Source: Ligilactobacillus animalis KCTC 3501 = DSM 20602 (lineage in GTDB: Bacteria > Bacillota > Bacilli > Lactobacillales > Lactobacillaceae). Taken from it: 64,000 bases of DNA. A program made the position numbers and the translations under genes. The stretch's first letter is position 1, and every line of letters begins with the position of its first letter. Location: contig NZ_AYYW01000057.1 of assembly GCF_001434535.1 (NCBI RefSeq), forward strand, positions 211,225-275,224, in the 5' to 3' direction. Positions 43,324 through 53,394 of the stretch are shown here, piece after piece. Below the pieces are notes generated by a model. It worked only from the letters and a program-made list of their open reading frames with translations, was not told where the DNA came from and made no database searches.

Positions 43324-44019
43324 CTAATTTTTTTGGAGTGCTTTTAATGCTTGGAAAGCCGCTTGTTGTTCGGCAGCTTTCTTTGACATTCCTTTTCCTT
43401 CACCGATCTTTTGTCCATCAGCATAAACCGCCATGGTGTATTCTTTTTCATTATCCGGACCATTTTCAGCAACTTTTACATAAGTGATCTTGCAATCCCC
43501 ATGTTGTTGCAATAATTCTTGAAGTTCAGTTTTATGATCTAAATAGTGATCAAACCAGCCCAGATCAAGCTTAGGAAAGACGACCCGACTGATAAAGCTG
43601 ACTACGACGCCTTTACCTTGATCAAGGTATAATGCCCCGATAAAAGCTTCAAAAATATCGCAAAGTAACGACGCCCGATTACGTGCATTGGCTTTTTCTT
43701 CACCTTTGCCTAAGCGGATATATTCATCAAAATGGCATTCCTTAGCAAATTTGCTGAAACTGTCTTCACAGACCATCGCCGCACGCAAGCGTGAGAGTTT
43801 TCCTTCTGGTAAAGTAGGATAGCGTTTAAACAGGTATTCTGAGACGCAAAGTTGCATCACAGCGTCGCCTAGAAATTCGATCCGTTCATAATATTTTAGT
43901 TTTTCACGTGGATGTTCGTTTACATAAGAAGCATGGGTAAAAGCTTCGTCAAGTAAAGCTGTATTTTTAAAATCAATGCCAAAATCATCCTTTAGCATTT
44001 GTGTTAGTCCAATTATCAA
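43324..44019 (-). CDS. rnc: Ribonuclease III
   Basis: This dsRNA-specific endonuclease has 231 residues. The RNase III signature is ERIEFLGDAVMQLCVSEYLF, the second metal site is ASLLCDIFEAFIGALYLDQG, and a C-terminal dsRBD runs DHKTELQELLQQHG...KKAAEQQAAFQALKAL. I chose TTG at 44019 (MIIGLTQMLKDDF), 7 nt after GAGGAG, which also fits the usual lactobacillal N-terminus; ATG at 43998 is an alternative. Confidence 0.96.
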   Translation of the reverse strand: MIIGLTQMLKDDFGIDFKNTALLDEAFTHASYVNEHPREKLKYYERIEFLGDAVMQLCVSEYLFKRYPTLPEGKLSRLRAAMVCEDSFSKFAKECHFDEYIRLGKGEEKANARNRASLLCDIFEAFIGALYLDQGKGVVVSFISRVVFPKLDLGWFDHYLDHKTELQELLQQHGDCKITYVKVAENGPDNEKEYTMAVYADGQKIGEGKGMSKKAAEQQAAFQALKALQKN

Positions 44020-44052
44020 AATGATTCTCCTCACTTTATTAATGCATTATCC

Positions 44053-44061
44053 ATTATAGCA
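44053..44061 (-). promoter_or_regulatory. rnc promoter (extended -10)
   Basis: TGCTATAAT on the minus strand directly follows the U tract of the acpP terminator, giving smc/ftsY/ffh a second promoter through rnc. There is no clear -35. Confidence 0.55.
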
Positions 44062-44090
44062 AAAAAGACCAGCTTTGTTACAGCTGGTCT
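44061..44090 (-). terminator. acpP terminator
   Basis: On the minus strand AGACCAGCT-N7-AGCTGGTCT is followed by six T. Confidence 0.9.
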
Positions 44091-44099
44091 AAGATAATT

Positions 44100-44342
44100 C
44101 TATCCTTGATGTGAAGCGATATAATCTACAGCATCTTTAACTGTCACGATTTGTTCGGCATCTTCGTCAGAAATTTCAGCACCAAAAGTATCTTCTAATT
44201 CCAAAACAAATTCTACCAGATCGATCGAATCGGCATCAAGATCAGTCTTAAAGTTTGTTTGTTCTGTCACCTTATCAGTGGAGACATCGAAGTGATCCTC
44301 AATAATTGTTGTGATCTTTGTAAGAATTTCGTTTTCTGTCAT
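44100..44342 (-). CDS. acpP: Acyl carrier protein
   Basis: The protein has 80 residues and is acidic. The 4'-phosphopantetheine site is DLDADSIDLVEFVLELEDTF, with Ser in DSID rather than the common DSLD. I chose ATG at 44342 (MTENEILTKI) with GAGG 9 nt upstream. It follows plsX, the usual fatty-acid/phospholipid pair. Confidence 0.96.
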   Translation of the reverse strand: MTENEILTKITTIIEDHFDVSTDKVTEQTNFKTDLDADSIDLVEFVLELEDTFGAEISDEDAEQIVTVKDAVDYIASHQG

Positions 44343-44390
44343 GGATATCAACCTCACCTATCCTAGTTTTTCGCAAACAAGTATATCATA

Positions 44391-45422
44391 TTACTCAGCG
44401 TCTTTGCTATCTAAAGCTTCTTTCGCTTGTTGGGCTTGCCAGTATTTTGTAAAATTAGGCACCATTTCTTCATTGATCATGGTCCTGATCTGTTTTAATG
44501 TGTAATACACCGTCAGATCATCACTTGACCCGTGCGCTTTAACGACCGGTGCTTTGACCCCAAGTAAGACCGCACCACCATATTGAGCTTGGTCCATGCG
44601 ACCCTTAATGCTCTTTAGATCGTCTTTTAGTAATAGTGCACCTAATTTGCCTTTAGCACCAGCATTAGCGATCGTGTCTTTCAACAAACTCATTACAGCT
44701 AGAGCCGTCCCTTCGATCGCTTTTAAGACTGCATTACCTGTAAAGCCATCCGCAACGACTACATCACAGACACCTTTCATCAGATCTTTAGACTCAACAT
44801 TTCCGATAAAATTCAAATTTTCATCAGCTGCTAAAAGTTGGTAAGCTTCTTGTGTCACTTTACTTCCCTTATGCGGTTCAGTCCCATTGTTCAATAGTCC
44901 GATCCGTGGTTCTTTGATCCCGCGAACGTTGCTAGCGTAATACGTACCTAAAAGGGCATATTGATAAAGGTGCTCTGGTTTACTATCGGCATTAGCCCCA
45001 CTATCAAGTAAGTTGAATGCTCCATCCTGTCCTGAAACAACAGGTAAAGTCGATAGTAAGCCCGGACGCGTGATCCCCTTGATCCGTCCGACCAGTAAAA
45101 GTCCCGCTGTCAAAAGAGCCCCTGTGTTCCCACAAGAAAACAGCGCATCGGCTTCTTTAGCCTTGACTGCATTAGCTGCCTCGACCAAAGACGAATCTTT
45201 CTTACGCCGGATCGCCCGGACCGGTTCATCATTCATCCCGATCACTTCAGTTGTGTTAACGATCGTGATCCGCGTTTGATCAGTTATATATTTCTCGATC
45301 GCGGTCTTATCACCATACAAAACAAGTTCTAGGTCGCTGAACTCATCACGTGCTTTGAGCGCACCCTTAACAACACTTTCGGGTGCATTGTCGCCCCCCA
45401 TTGCATCGATCGCAATTTTCAT
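44391..45422 (-). CDS. plsX: Phosphate acyltransferase PlsX
   Basis: The enzyme converts acyl-ACP to acyl-phosphate for phosphatidic acid synthesis. It has 343 residues with [69 protein letters not shown] and [20 protein letters not shown] chose ATG at 45422 with AGAGG upstream. It sits between recG and acpP. Confidence 0.97.
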   Translation of the reverse strand: MKIAIDAMGGDNAPESVVKGALKARDEFSDLELVLYGDKTAIEKYITDQTRITIVNTTEVIGMNDEPVRAIRRKKDSSLVEAANAVKAKEADALFSCGNTGALLTAGLLLVGRIKGITRPGLLSTLPVVSGQDGAFNLLDSGANADSKPEHLYQYALLGTYYASNVRGIKEPRIGLLNNGTEPHKGSKVTQEAYQLLAADENLNFIGNVESKDLMKGVCDVVVADGFTGNAVLKAIEGTALAVMSLLKDTIANAGAKGKLGALLLKDDLKSIKGRMDQAQYGGAVLLGVKAPVVKAHGSSDDLTVYYTLKQIRTMINEEMVPNFTKYWQAQQAKEALDSKDAE

Positions 45423-45438
45423 TTCATACATCCTCTCT

Positions 45439-47484
45439 TTAGTCAAAACTGGTAAAATAAGTAAGCTCTTGATTCAAATAGCGCATCAAGCCGGTATTTT
45501 CCTGACGATAACAGAATTTTTCGTCGGCTAAAAGTTTAGCCACTTCTAATTGTGCTACTTGTAAAATATTGAAATCACTCACTGGATTACCGATCTTAAA
45601 ATCCGGTAGCCCCGATTGTTTCTTACCTAAAACATCCCCTGGGCCGCGTAATTCTAGATCTTTTTGGGCGATCACAAAGCCATCTGTCGTTTCGACCATT
45701 GTTTTCATTCTTTCGATCCCATACTCACTCTTAGGATCAGCTATTAACAAACAATATGATTGTTTATTGCCCCGTCCGACACGACCACGCAATTGATGCA
45801 ACTGCGCTAAACCAAAGCGGTCAGCATCTAAGATCACCATGACTGTTGCATTAGGGACATCGACCCCAACTTCGATCACTGTAGTCGAGACTAAAACGTC
45901 TAGCTCACCTGCTTTAAAGCGATCCATTACTTCATCTTTTTGTTCGGACGTCAGCTGACCATGTAACAATCCTAACTCATAGCGTCCTGCATAGTGAGCC
46001 TTTAACTTTTCATAGATCTCTGTAGCATTTTGAAGATCTAGCATTTCTGACTCAGCGATCAATGGTGAGATCACATAAGCTTGTGAACCATTTTGCAACT
46101 GTTGTTCCATAAAGTCAAGTGCTTGCGTAAATTGCTTTTGGCGTAACCAGTTTGTTTTAATGGTTTGCCGGCCCTTAGGTAGTTCATCAATTATCGAAAC
46201 ATCCATCTCACCATAAGTCGTGATCGCTAATGTCCGTGGGATCGGAGTCGCGGTCATCGCTAAGGCATCAGGAGAATCTCCCTTTTGGCGTAGAGCTTGA
46301 CGCTGACCAACACCAAAGCGATGCTGTTCATCAGTAACGACTAAGCCTAGCTTTTTAAAATTGACATTGTCCTGGATCACTGCATGTGTCCCGACTAATA
46401 GGTTTATCTCCCCACTGGCTAAATTATCCAGTAAAGTCTGCTTAGCCTTTTGATTGCGAGTCACACTACTGGTCAATAAGGCTACGTTGACCTCTGGTAT
46501 ACCTTCAAACAATTGGGCTAACTTTTGGGCATGTTGTTGCGCTAAGATCTCAGTCGGTGCCATCAAGACCGTTTGATACCCCGCTGTAACAGCAGCATAC
46601 ATGGCTAAAGCCGCCACGACCGTTTTTCCTGAACCCACATCCCCCTGTAAGAGACGATTCATGTGTTCCGGCCGGTGTAGATCCCGACAGATCTCGTTAA
46701 CGACCCGTTTTTGGGCCGCTGTCAGTTCAAACGGTAACTGTTTGATGAATTGACGCAATTTATCGTTGTCGTATTTGATAACGATCCCGTTTTCCTTACG
46801 GTGTTTTTGCTTAAGCAGTTGGATCCGCAATTGGAATTTAAAAAACTCTTCAAAGATCGCTGAACGCCGGGCTGCTTTTCCTTGAGCCAAAGTCACTGGA
46901 AAATGCATATCATGGATCATCTGCGCACGTGTCTCTAAGCGAAATTTTTGGCGCAAACTATCGGGGACGATATCAAATATCAGATCATGGTAGTCAGCAT
47001 AGGCTAGTGAAACAAGATCTTTGATCGTTTTAGCCGTGATCTCCTTTGAAGCCCGGTAAACACCAGCTAGATCTTCATCTTTAGCCTGATACATCACTTT
47101 CATCCCAGTCAAACTCTGGCGGCGTTGATCATATTTACCATAGATCGCGACCTCTTGCCCCGTACTCAATTGTTTAGCTAAATAACCTTGATTAAAAAAG
47201 GTCACTTTAACTAGATCATTTTCGACCAATAAGCCAAAATTCAACCGCATTTTAGCCCGGCCAAAATTAGAAACGACTGGTGGTGCAGCGATGACACCCT
47301 TTAAGACGACTTTTTCGCCATCAGCTACGTCGCTTAGTTGTTTGACCGTCAGATCCTCATAGCGAAATGGGTAATAGGTCAACAGGTCTTCGATCGTATT
47401 TATCCCTAATTTGTTCAACGCCTGTAATTTTTTAGGACCCACGCCTTTCAACACTGCAGGTGAGTCCGTCAAGGCTCGTGCCAT
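45439..47484 (-). CDS. recG: ATP-dependent DNA helicase RecG
   Basis: This branch-migrating helicase has 681 residues. The N-terminal wedge/OB domain holds [30 protein letters not shown]. The helicase motifs are [21 protein letters not shown] (I), [28 protein letters not shown] (II, D-E-Q-H), [13 protein letters not shown] (III) and [19 protein letters not shown] (VI). The SD is GAGGGGG. A strong hairpin precedes it. Confidence 0.97.
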   Translation of the reverse strand: MARALTDSPAVLKGVGPKKLQALNKLGINTIEDLLTYYPFRYEDLTVKQLSDVADGEKVVLKGVIAAPPVVSNFGRAKMRLNFGLLVENDLVKVTFFNQGYLAKQLSTGQEVAIYGKYDQRRQSLTGMKVMYQAKDEDLAGVYRASKEITAKTIKDLVSLAYADYHDLIFDIVPDSLRQKFRLETRAQMIHDMHFPVTLAQGKAARRSAIFEEFFKFQLRIQLLKQKHRKENGIVIKYDNDKLRQFIKQLPFELTAAQKRVVNEICRDLHRPEHMNRLLQGDVGSGKTVVAALAMYAAVTAGYQTVLMAPTEILAQQHAQKLAQLFEGIPEVNVALLTSSVTRNQKAKQTLLDNLASGEINLLVGTHAVIQDNVNFKKLGLVVTDEQHRFGVGQRQALRQKGDSPDALAMTATPIPRTLAITTYGEMDVSIIDELPKGRQTIKTNWLRQKQFTQALDFMEQQLQNGSQAYVISPLIAESEMLDLQNATEIYEKLKAHYAGRYELGLLHGQLTSEQKDEVMDRFKAGELDVLVSTTVIEVGVDVPNATVMVILDADRFGLAQLHQLRGRVGRGNKQSYCLLIADPKSEYGIERMKTMVETTDGFVIAQKDLELRGPGDVLGKKQSGLPDFKIGNPVSDFNILQVAQLEVAKLLADEKFCYRQENTGLMRYLNQELTYFTSFD

Positions 47485-47506
47485 AAATAATCCCCCTCAA
47501 ACAAAT

Positions 47507-47543
47507 AAATTCTAACTTCTATGCTCGCTAGAAGTTAGAATTT
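47507..47543 (-). terminator. Strong hairpin between fakA-like gene and recG
   Basis: A perfect 15-bp stem, AAATTCTAACTTCTA with its complement and a 7-nt loop, is followed on the minus strand only by ATTTGTTTG before the recG SD. The weak U tract suggests a partial terminator, an mRNA-stabilising hairpin or a processing site. Confidence 0.6.
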
Positions 47544-47551
47544 ATCGCGCA

Positions 47552-49243
47552 TTATTCGACTGAGATCAAGTATGGATAAACTGGTTGGTCACCTTCATGG
47601 ATCTCAATTTCGATCTCAGGATCTAATTCTTCAAGCTGAGCTGCAATTTCGTTTGCTTGTTCTTCTGAACCATCTTGACCATAGATGATCGTTACGATCT
47701 CACTATCTTCATCTAACATCACCTTAGCCATCTCGATCGCTGCTTGTTCACAAGTTGGTTGGGTGACTACGATCTTACCATCAACGATCCCCATATAATC
47801 ATCTTTCTTGATCGGGCGACCCTCGATCGTTGTATCACGTACCGCGACCGTAACTTGCCCTGAAAGAACTGCATCCATTTCTTCAGTCATCGCTTCGGTA
47901 TTTTCTTCGATCGAAGCTGCATCATTAAAGCCAAGCATTGCGCTCATACCTTGGGCGATCGTCTTACTCAAAACTACGGCAACTTGAGCATCAGCTACTT
48001 CAGCTGCTTGTTGAGCTGCTAAGAAGATATTCTTATTGTTTGGTAAGATGATCACTTTCTTAGCATTGGTCTGCTCGATCGCTTCAACGATATCTTTCGT
48101 ACTTGGATTCATCGTTTGACCACCATTGATGATATGCGTTACGCCCAAGTTTTTGAAGATATTAGCGATCCCTTCACCTGAAGCGATCGCGATCACACCA
48201 TATTCTTTTTGAACTTCTGGGGTAGCCGGAATATTAGGTGCTGGCATTTCATCATCTTTTTCCAAGATCGTTTCATGTTGCAAACGCATGTTATCGACTT
48301 TGACTTTGATCAAAGAACCAAATTCTTGACCATAGGATAATACCTTACCTGGATTCTCTGTGTGGACGTGAACTTTAACCACTTCATCGTCGGCAATAAC
48401 GAGTAATGAATCCCCGATCTTAGATAGATGTTCCCGGAATTCATCGTAGTTAAATTCCTTGTCGACTAAGCGTCCTGCCCCTAAACGGACCATGATCTCA
48501 GTACAGTAACCAAATTCAATATCTTCAGTATGCAATTGACTTTGGGCACTCTTATGGTGTTCTGCATTGACCATTTCATCCATTTCGATCGGGCTTGGTG
48601 TATGAACTTCATCTTCTTGGCGTTCATTGCCAGCTAAAGCATTATAAAATCCTTGATAGACAAAAGTTAGTCCTTGACCACCAGAATCAACAACGCCAAC
48701 TTCTTTTAAAACGGGTAAAAGATCTGGGGTCGTTTGTAACGCAGCCTCCGCAGCTTCATAAGTCGCTTTCATAACTTCAACGACATCAGCTGTTTGGGCA
48801 GCCGTTTTTTTAGCTGCTTCAGCTGCCTTCCGTGCTACCGTCAAGATCGTACCTTCTTGCGGTTTCATAACTGCTTTATAAGCTGTTTCGACCCCACCTT
48901 GAAGGGCTACAGCCAGATCAGCCGCACTCAAAGTTTCTTTTTGGGTAACACTTTTTGAAAAGCCACGGAAAACTTGGGATAAAATAACACCCGAGTTACC
49001 ACGTGCCCCCATCAACAGACCTTTAGCTAAAGCATTAGCTAATTCCCCAACATTACTTGAAGTTGACTCGGCAACATATTTTTCACCGCTCGCAAAGGAA
49101 AGACTCATATTTGTCCCTGTATCCCCATCGGGCACCGGAAACACATTCAATGAATTGATAAATTCTGCATTATTAGTCAATCTTTTCGAACTGACCAGAA
49201 TCATTTTACGAAATTCTGTTTCAGTAATATTCTCCACTTTCAA
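47552..49243 (-). CDS. fakA: Fatty acid kinase-like DAK domain protein (FakA/YloV)
   Basis: The protein has 563 residues. The N-terminal DhaL domain has NVFPVPDGDTGTNMSLSFASG (Mg/ATP Asp residues) and GLLMGARGNSGVILSQVFRGFS. The middle and C-terminal parts (VVKVHVHTENPGKVLSYGQEFG, IINGGQTMNPSTKDIVEAIE) match FakA/YloV. It is expected to phosphorylate fatty acids delivered by FakB, whose gene is not in this window. The start is TTG (49243) behind GGAGG. Confidence 0.92.
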   Translation of the reverse strand: MKVENITETEFRKMILVSSKRLTNNAEFINSLNVFPVPDGDTGTNMSLSFASGEKYVAESTSSNVGELANALAKGLLMGARGNSGVILSQVFRGFSKSVTQKETLSAADLAVALQGGVETAYKAVMKPQEGTILTVARKAAEAAKKTAAQTADVVEVMKATYEAAEAALQTTPDLLPVLKEVGVVDSGGQGLTFVYQGFYNALAGNERQEDEVHTPSPIEMDEMVNAEHHKSAQSQLHTEDIEFGYCTEIMVRLGAGRLVDKEFNYDEFREHLSKIGDSLLVIADDEVVKVHVHTENPGKVLSYGQEFGSLIKVKVDNMRLQHETILEKDDEMPAPNIPATPEVQKEYGVIAIASGEGIANIFKNLGVTHIINGGQTMNPSTKDIVEAIEQTNAKKVIILPNNKNIFLAAQQAAEVADAQVAVVLSKTIAQGMSAMLGFNDAASIEENTEAMTEEMDAVLSGQVTVAVRDTTIEGRPIKKDDYMGIVDGKIVVTQPTCEQAAIEMAKVMLDEDSEIVTIIYGQDGSEEQANEIAAQLEELDPEIEIEIHEGDQPVYPYLISVE

Positions 49244-49275
49244 GTTACTAACTCCTCCTTGGTTATTTCGCGGTA

Positions 49276-49638
49276 CTAATCGTTGATGACACGTACGCCT
49301 TGAACGATAACATTCACAGATTCAGCGGTAATGCCTAACATTGAATCTAAATTGTACTTAACTTTATCTTGTACATTGCGACAAACTTCTGAGATCTTTG
49401 TACCATAACCGACAATAATATATACATCCACAGCGATGCCTTCATCTTCTTGACGAATCACAACACCTTTAGAGTAATTGTCACGCTTTAAAATTTCATT
49501 CAAATTGTCTCGAATCTGGTTTTTGCTGGCCATACCAACGATCCCGAAAATTTCAGTTGCGGCTCCACCAACAACAGTTGCGATCACTTCATTGCTGATA
49601 TCGATATTTCCAAATTGATTTTGAATTTTAACAGCCAT
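49276..49638 (-). CDS. yloU: Asp23/Gls24 family protein YloU
   Basis: The protein has 120 residues: DISNEVIATVVGGAATEIFGIVGMASKN...GVVIRQEDEGIAVDVYIIVGYGTKISEVCRNVQDKVKYNLDSMLGI. The yloU-yloV(fakA) pair divergent from rpmB is conserved in Firmicutes. The SD is AAGGAGG. It is a second member of the Asp23 family besides the gene at 10800-11228. Confidence 0.93.
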   Translation of the reverse strand: MAVKIQNQFGNIDISNEVIATVVGGAATEIFGIVGMASKNQIRDNLNEILKRDNYSKGVVIRQEDEGIAVDVYIIVGYGTKISEVCRNVQDKVKYNLDSMLGITAESVNVIVQGVRVIND

Positions 49639-49930
49639 TTTATACAGCCTCCTTAACTAATAAGACAATTCCCTTTTCCCAAAAAATGGAAAAGAAATAT
49701 CAAATCGATGTTCAGTTTTTCACTGCTCGATCAATACTTGTCCTTTCATTATACCATGTTTATCGCAATTGCCCAAAAACAGTTGTTCATTTTATCTTTT
49801 TTACCCTTTAAATACTAGCATTCTCCCCTATTAGGCCACTAATATTGGTTTAGATAAAAATTTAACTTTTGGAAAAGCCTATATTTTAGGCATTTATAGC
49901 TGTCAAGCAAAATTACTTTATAGAAAACTA

Positions 49931-49959
49931 TTGCAATCGCGCGCTATCTATGATAATTT
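49931..49959 (+). promoter_or_regulatory. rpmB promoter
   Basis: TTGCAA (49931-49936), 17 nt, then TAATTT (49954-49959) with a TGA extension. Confidence 0.6.
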
Positions 49960-49971
49960 TATTTAGTGAAT

Positions 49972-49989
49972 GAGCAAGACCCCTTGCTC
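49972..49989 (+). promoter_or_regulatory. rpmB leader hairpin
   Basis: GAGCAAG and CTTGCTC form a perfect 7-bp stem with an ACCC loop shortly after the predicted transcription start. It could protect the mRNA 5' end or bind L28. Confidence 0.5.
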
Positions 49990-50018
49990 CTTAATTCGAG
50001 ATAAGGGAGGATATAATC

Positions 50019-50204
50019 ATGGCTAAAGATTTTGTAACTGGTCGTAAGACAACTTTTGGTAAGAAGCGTTCCCATGCTTTGAACCAAACAAACCGTAGCT
50101 GGAAGCCAAACTTGCAAAAGGTACGCATCTTGGTTGACGGCAAGCCTAAGAAGGTATGGGTTTCAGCTCGTGCTTTGAAATCCGGTAAAGTTACACGCGT
50201 CTAA
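50019..50204 (+). CDS. rpmB: 50S ribosomal protein L28
   Basis: The protein has 61 residues: [58 protein letters not shown], typical L28. The SD is AGGGAGG. Its codon use is that of a highly expressed gene. It has its own promoter and terminator. Confidence 0.98.
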   Translation: MAKDFVTGRKTTFGKKRSHALNQTNRSWKPNLQKVRILVDGKPKKVWVSARALKSGKVTRV

Positions 50205-50217
50205 TCGAGGCGTTTAC

Positions 50218-50243
50218 AGGCCCCAACTTGAGGGCTTTTTATT
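50218..50243 (+). terminator. rpmB terminator
   Basis: AGGCCC-N8-GGGCTT (one G-U) is followed by a T-rich tract. Confidence 0.7.
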
Positions 50244-50260
50244 TTACCTTAAAAACACAT

Positions 50261-50305
50261 AAAAACTCCCCGTAGGTAGCACTAGGCTATTTACGGGGAG
50301 TTTTT
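50261..50305. terminator. Bidirectional terminator rpmB / oppA-like pseudogene
   Basis: A perfect 14-bp stem, AAAAACTCCCCGTA with its complement at 50292-50305, is flanked by A5 and T5 between converging genes. Confidence 0.92.
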
Positions 50306-50307
50306 AT

Positions 50308-51948
50308 CTACTCAACGATATAAACTTCTTTCCAATTATTAGTAGCACCTGCCGAATTTTGGATCAAACCTTTAACAGTCACATTTATCAACTGCGGTAC
50401 ATTAGTTTGATAAAGCGGCGCCACACCTTGTTGTTCACTTAAGACTTTAGACGCTTGAACTAGATCATCCCAACGCTTCGCTTTATCACTCGCATCAGTC
50501 GTTTTGGAAGCTTCGATCAAGCGGTCGTATTCTGCATTTTCCCATTTACCAAAGTTATAAGAATTATCCTTTGTAAAGAGATCTAGGAAACTGATCGGAT
50601 CAGCAAAATCGGCTGACCAACCACTTAACTGAACATCAAAGTCACCTTTTTCACCACGGGCGATCCGTGTTTTCAATGGTACACTTTGGACTGAAACTTT
50701 AACATCAGATAGATTTTCTTCCAGCTGACTTTGGATAAATTCAGCCACTTTCTTTGAAATATCATCATCACTACTCATTAAAGTAAATGATAATTTATCT
50801 TGGCCCAATTCAGCCAAACCTTCCTTCAATAATTCCTTGACTTTTTTCTTGTCATAGCTGACACCAGCTGTCGTTTTCGCTGCCTGAGCAAAGTCTTGGC
50901 CTTTGTACTCAGCTAGACCTTGAGAAACGATCCCTAGACTTGGTTGCGAACCACCGCCAACGATATTTTTAGCTAATTCTTGGCAATCGACAGCATAGGA
51001 TAGTGCTTGCCGAATCTTTAAATTCTTAAAACTTTCCTTTGTCTGGTTAAAGTCTAGGTAGGTAGTCCGGGCTTGTTTTAAGGTACTATATGCTGGATCT
51101 TTTGCCAATTGCTTAGCCTGTTCATTGCTCAAAGTCGTGTAGTCGAGTTGCTTACTTTGATAGAGATTATACGATGTCGTTGTGCTCTTATTGACCTTAA
51201 AGTTGATCGTTTCGAGTTTGACTTTCTTTTTGTCCCAATAATTTGGATTTTTGTTAAGTTTCCAATTCAAGTTAGAACCTGTCCAACCTTCAACTACGAA
51301 TGGTCCATTATAGACCATGGTTTTAGCCGAAGTTCCATACTCATCACCAAATTTTTCGACTGCTTTTTGATTTTGAGGTAAGAATGGTTCAAAGCCTAAT
51401 AATAGTTGGAAATATGGGATCGGCTTCTCCAAAGTTACCACTAAGGTATGATCATCTTTAGCTGTGATCCCTAAAGTTTCAGGTTTAGCTTCACCTTTAA
51501 CGATCGCATCAGCATTTTTGACTCCACTATAGAGATAAGCGTATGGTGAGGCCGTTTTTTGATCAACAGTTCGGCGCCAACCATAAACAAAATCATGCGC
51601 GGTCACCTTATCTCCATTAGACCATTTACCATCTTTTCTTAACTTAAAAGTATATGTCAAATTATCATCTGAGACTTCTGTTTGTGTCGCTAATCCTAGT
51701 TCGATCTTGCTGTTTTTTCCTAAGCGATATAGCCCCTCCATCGAGTTATTGATGATATCACCACTATAGGCATCCGAGACCTTCGATGGATCAAGCGTTG
51801 CCAGTTCAGCTAGATAACTCCAATTCAAGACTTGTTTTGAAGCTACCTACCCTGTAGAATTTGCCTTTTGCTTGTTTGAACAAGCTGTCACTAATAAGCC
51901 CGTGGCTGCTAAAGCAAGTGCCCCAGTCACCAATCGTTTAAATTTCAT
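50308..51948 (-). pseudogene. Oligopeptide-binding lipoprotein (OppA-like) with an in-frame amber stop
   Basis: From ATG at 51948 (SD GAGGGGGAG) the frame reads MKFKRLVTGALALAATGLLVTACSN, a lipoprotein signal peptide with lipobox VTAC, then KQKANSTG and TAG at codon 34 (51849-51847). It then continues in the same frame for 506 codons: LNWSYLAELATLDPSKVSDAYSGDIINNSMEGLY...WKEVYIVE. That is a complete solute-binding protein of family 5. A single nonsense change separates it from function. A TTG at 51828 could start a signal-less product. No transporter genes are adjacent. Confidence 0.85.
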
Positions 51949-51977
51949 AATACTCCCCCTCATGCTATATATTATTT

Positions 51978-51993
51978 AACATTAATTAATGTT
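51978..51993. promoter_or_regulatory. Perfect palindrome in the oppA-like promoter
   Basis: AACATTAATTAATGTT is a 16-bp perfect palindrome 30 nt upstream of the start. On the minus strand it lies between TTAACA and a TGTTAAAT -10-like sequence, so a bound repressor would cover the promoter. Confidence 0.55.
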
Positions 51994-52040
51994 TTGTTAA
52001 TTTCAATCTAAAACAAATCAAAAAGCAATATTTTTTTGCA

Positions 52041-52073
52041 AAAAAATATGATCGCCAAATAATTGACGACCAT
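52041..52073 (-). terminator. thiN terminator
   Basis: On the minus strand ATGGTCG-N11-GCGATCAT, with one G-U pair, is followed by a T tract just after the thiN stop. Confidence 0.7.
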
Positions 52074-52080
52074 TATTTCT

Positions 52081-52728
52081 TTAACTATCTTTACTTTGAA
52101 TAACACACAACACGCCACTATCAAAGCTAAAACTAGCACTTTCGCCAACAAATTCATTGCTGACATATGCAGTTGGCAGTGAAAGATCTTGCTCAAATAA
52201 TTGATATTTTTCATCAGGGAGCGTTAGTTTAGTTACCGGTGTTAAGGAAATAAATGAGAGATAACTCATTTCTTCTAACTTAGTTAATGTATAACTTCCA
52301 GGTAAATAAAATCGAATTTCATTTTGACAGTCTTTGAAGCAAACTTTAGGCACAAATGTCGGAAAATCTAAACGTAAAACGCTAAATAAATTAGCCAAAA
52401 AATGATCACTTCGTCCCCCAGTGGCCCCGTAGACCACGATCTGTTCCGGATGATACCGGCGCTCGATCTCTAACAATGCTACTTCAGTATCGGTATAGTC
52501 TTTTTTTGCCGGTAAACTACAGATAGCTTGACTGGCTTCTGTGACTAACTTGACTTGTTCTGCAGTTGCAGAATCAAAATCGCCAACAGCTAATAAGGGC
52601 TTGATCTTTGCTTGACATAAGCGGACTGCTCCCATATCAGCTCCGACCCAGCGTTCATTTTTCTTAGCTTGCAAAAGCCCCGGTGGCAGATAATCCACTG
52701 GACCTCCGACTAATAAATTTACTTGCAT
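52081..52728 (-). CDS. thiN: Thiamine pyrophosphokinase
   Basis: The enzyme forms thiamine diphosphate from thiamine and ATP. It has 215 residues with GADMGAVRLCQAKIKPLLAVGDFDSATAEQV (G-D-F-D-S), PAKKDYTDTEVALLEIE and VVYGATGGRSDHFLANLFSVL. It follows rpe by 1 nt at the end of the conserved rsgA-rpe-thiN run. Confidence 0.95.
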   Translation of the reverse strand: MQVNLLVGGPVDYLPPGLLQAKKNERWVGADMGAVRLCQAKIKPLLAVGDFDSATAEQVKLVTEASQAICSLPAKKDYTDTEVALLEIERRYHPEQIVVYGATGGRSDHFLANLFSVLRLDFPTFVPKVCFKDCQNEIRFYLPGSYTLTKLEEMSYLSFISLTPVTKLTLPDEKYQLFEQDLSLPTAYVSNEFVGESASFSFDSGVLCVIQSKDS

Positions 52729-52729
52729 C

Positions 52730-53380
52730 CTATCTAGCAGCTTCTTTTAACGTTGCGATCTGCATTGCTGGATCTTTTGCGTTAAAAACGTATGAACCAG
52801 CAACTGCAACTGTTGCTCCCGCTTGGGCAACTTCTTTGATCGTTTCAGCATTGATCCCACCATCAACTTCGATCTCAAAGTCAAGCCCATGTTCTTTTTT
52901 ATAAGCTGCTAATTCAGCTACCTTAGCAACTGTTTCAGGGATAAAAGCTTGACCACCAAAACCTGGGTCGACTGTCATGATCAAAACTTGATCGACTAGC
53001 GGTAAAATTTCTGCTGCCGCCATAACTGGTGTCCCTGGATTCAAAACAACTTCTGCTTTCAGACCACTAGCTTTGATCTGGCTCAAAACACGATGGATAT
53101 GCGGTGTGGCTTCTAAATGGACCCCAACGATATCAGCACCTGCATTTTTTAGATCAGTGATATATTTTTCTGGTTCATCGACCATCATATGACAATCAAA
53201 AACTAATTCTGAATGCTTGCGCAAAGCCTTTACTACATTAGCTCCAAATGTTAAATTATCGACAAAATGGCCATCCATTATATCGATGTGTAAATATTCA
53301 GCGCCTGCCTTTTCTACTACAGAAACATCATCTTTTAAATTTGCAAAATCAGCACTTAAAATTGAAGGTGCAATTTTCAT
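52730..53380 (-). CDS. rpe: Ribulose-phosphate 3-epimerase
   Basis: This pentose-phosphate TIM-barrel enzyme has 216 residues: KIAPSILSADFANLKDDV, YLHIDIMDGHFVDNLTFGANVV, DCHMMVDEPEKYI, VLIMTVDPGFGGQAFIPE and IEVDGGINAETIKE with the metal and catalytic Asp/His residues. SD GGAGG. Confidence 0.97.
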   Translation of the reverse strand: MKIAPSILSADFANLKDDVSVVEKAGAEYLHIDIMDGHFVDNLTFGANVVKALRKHSELVFDCHMMVDEPEKYITDLKNAGADIVGVHLEATPHIHRVLSQIKASGLKAEVVLNPGTPVMAAAEILPLVDQVLIMTVDPGFGGQAFIPETVAKVAELAAYKKEHGLDFEIEVDGGINAETIKEVAQAGATVAVAGSYVFNAKDPAMQIATLKEAAR

Positions 53381-53394
53381 ATTAAATTCCTCCG

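Larger units (their letters stand above)
49639..50018. other. Divergent intergenic region yloU / rpmB
   Basis: This 380-nt A/T-rich gap holds the rpmB promoter and leader hairpin at its right end and an unresolved yloU promoter at its left. I found no convincing small gene or RNA in the middle. Confidence 0.4.

Noticed and set aside
51109..51381. Plus-strand frame opposite the oppA-like pseudogene
   Set aside because: Antisense shadow with no start signal.
52008..52214. 68-codon frame downstream of thiN on the minus strand
   Set aside because: It overlaps the end of thiN in another frame and runs through its terminator.
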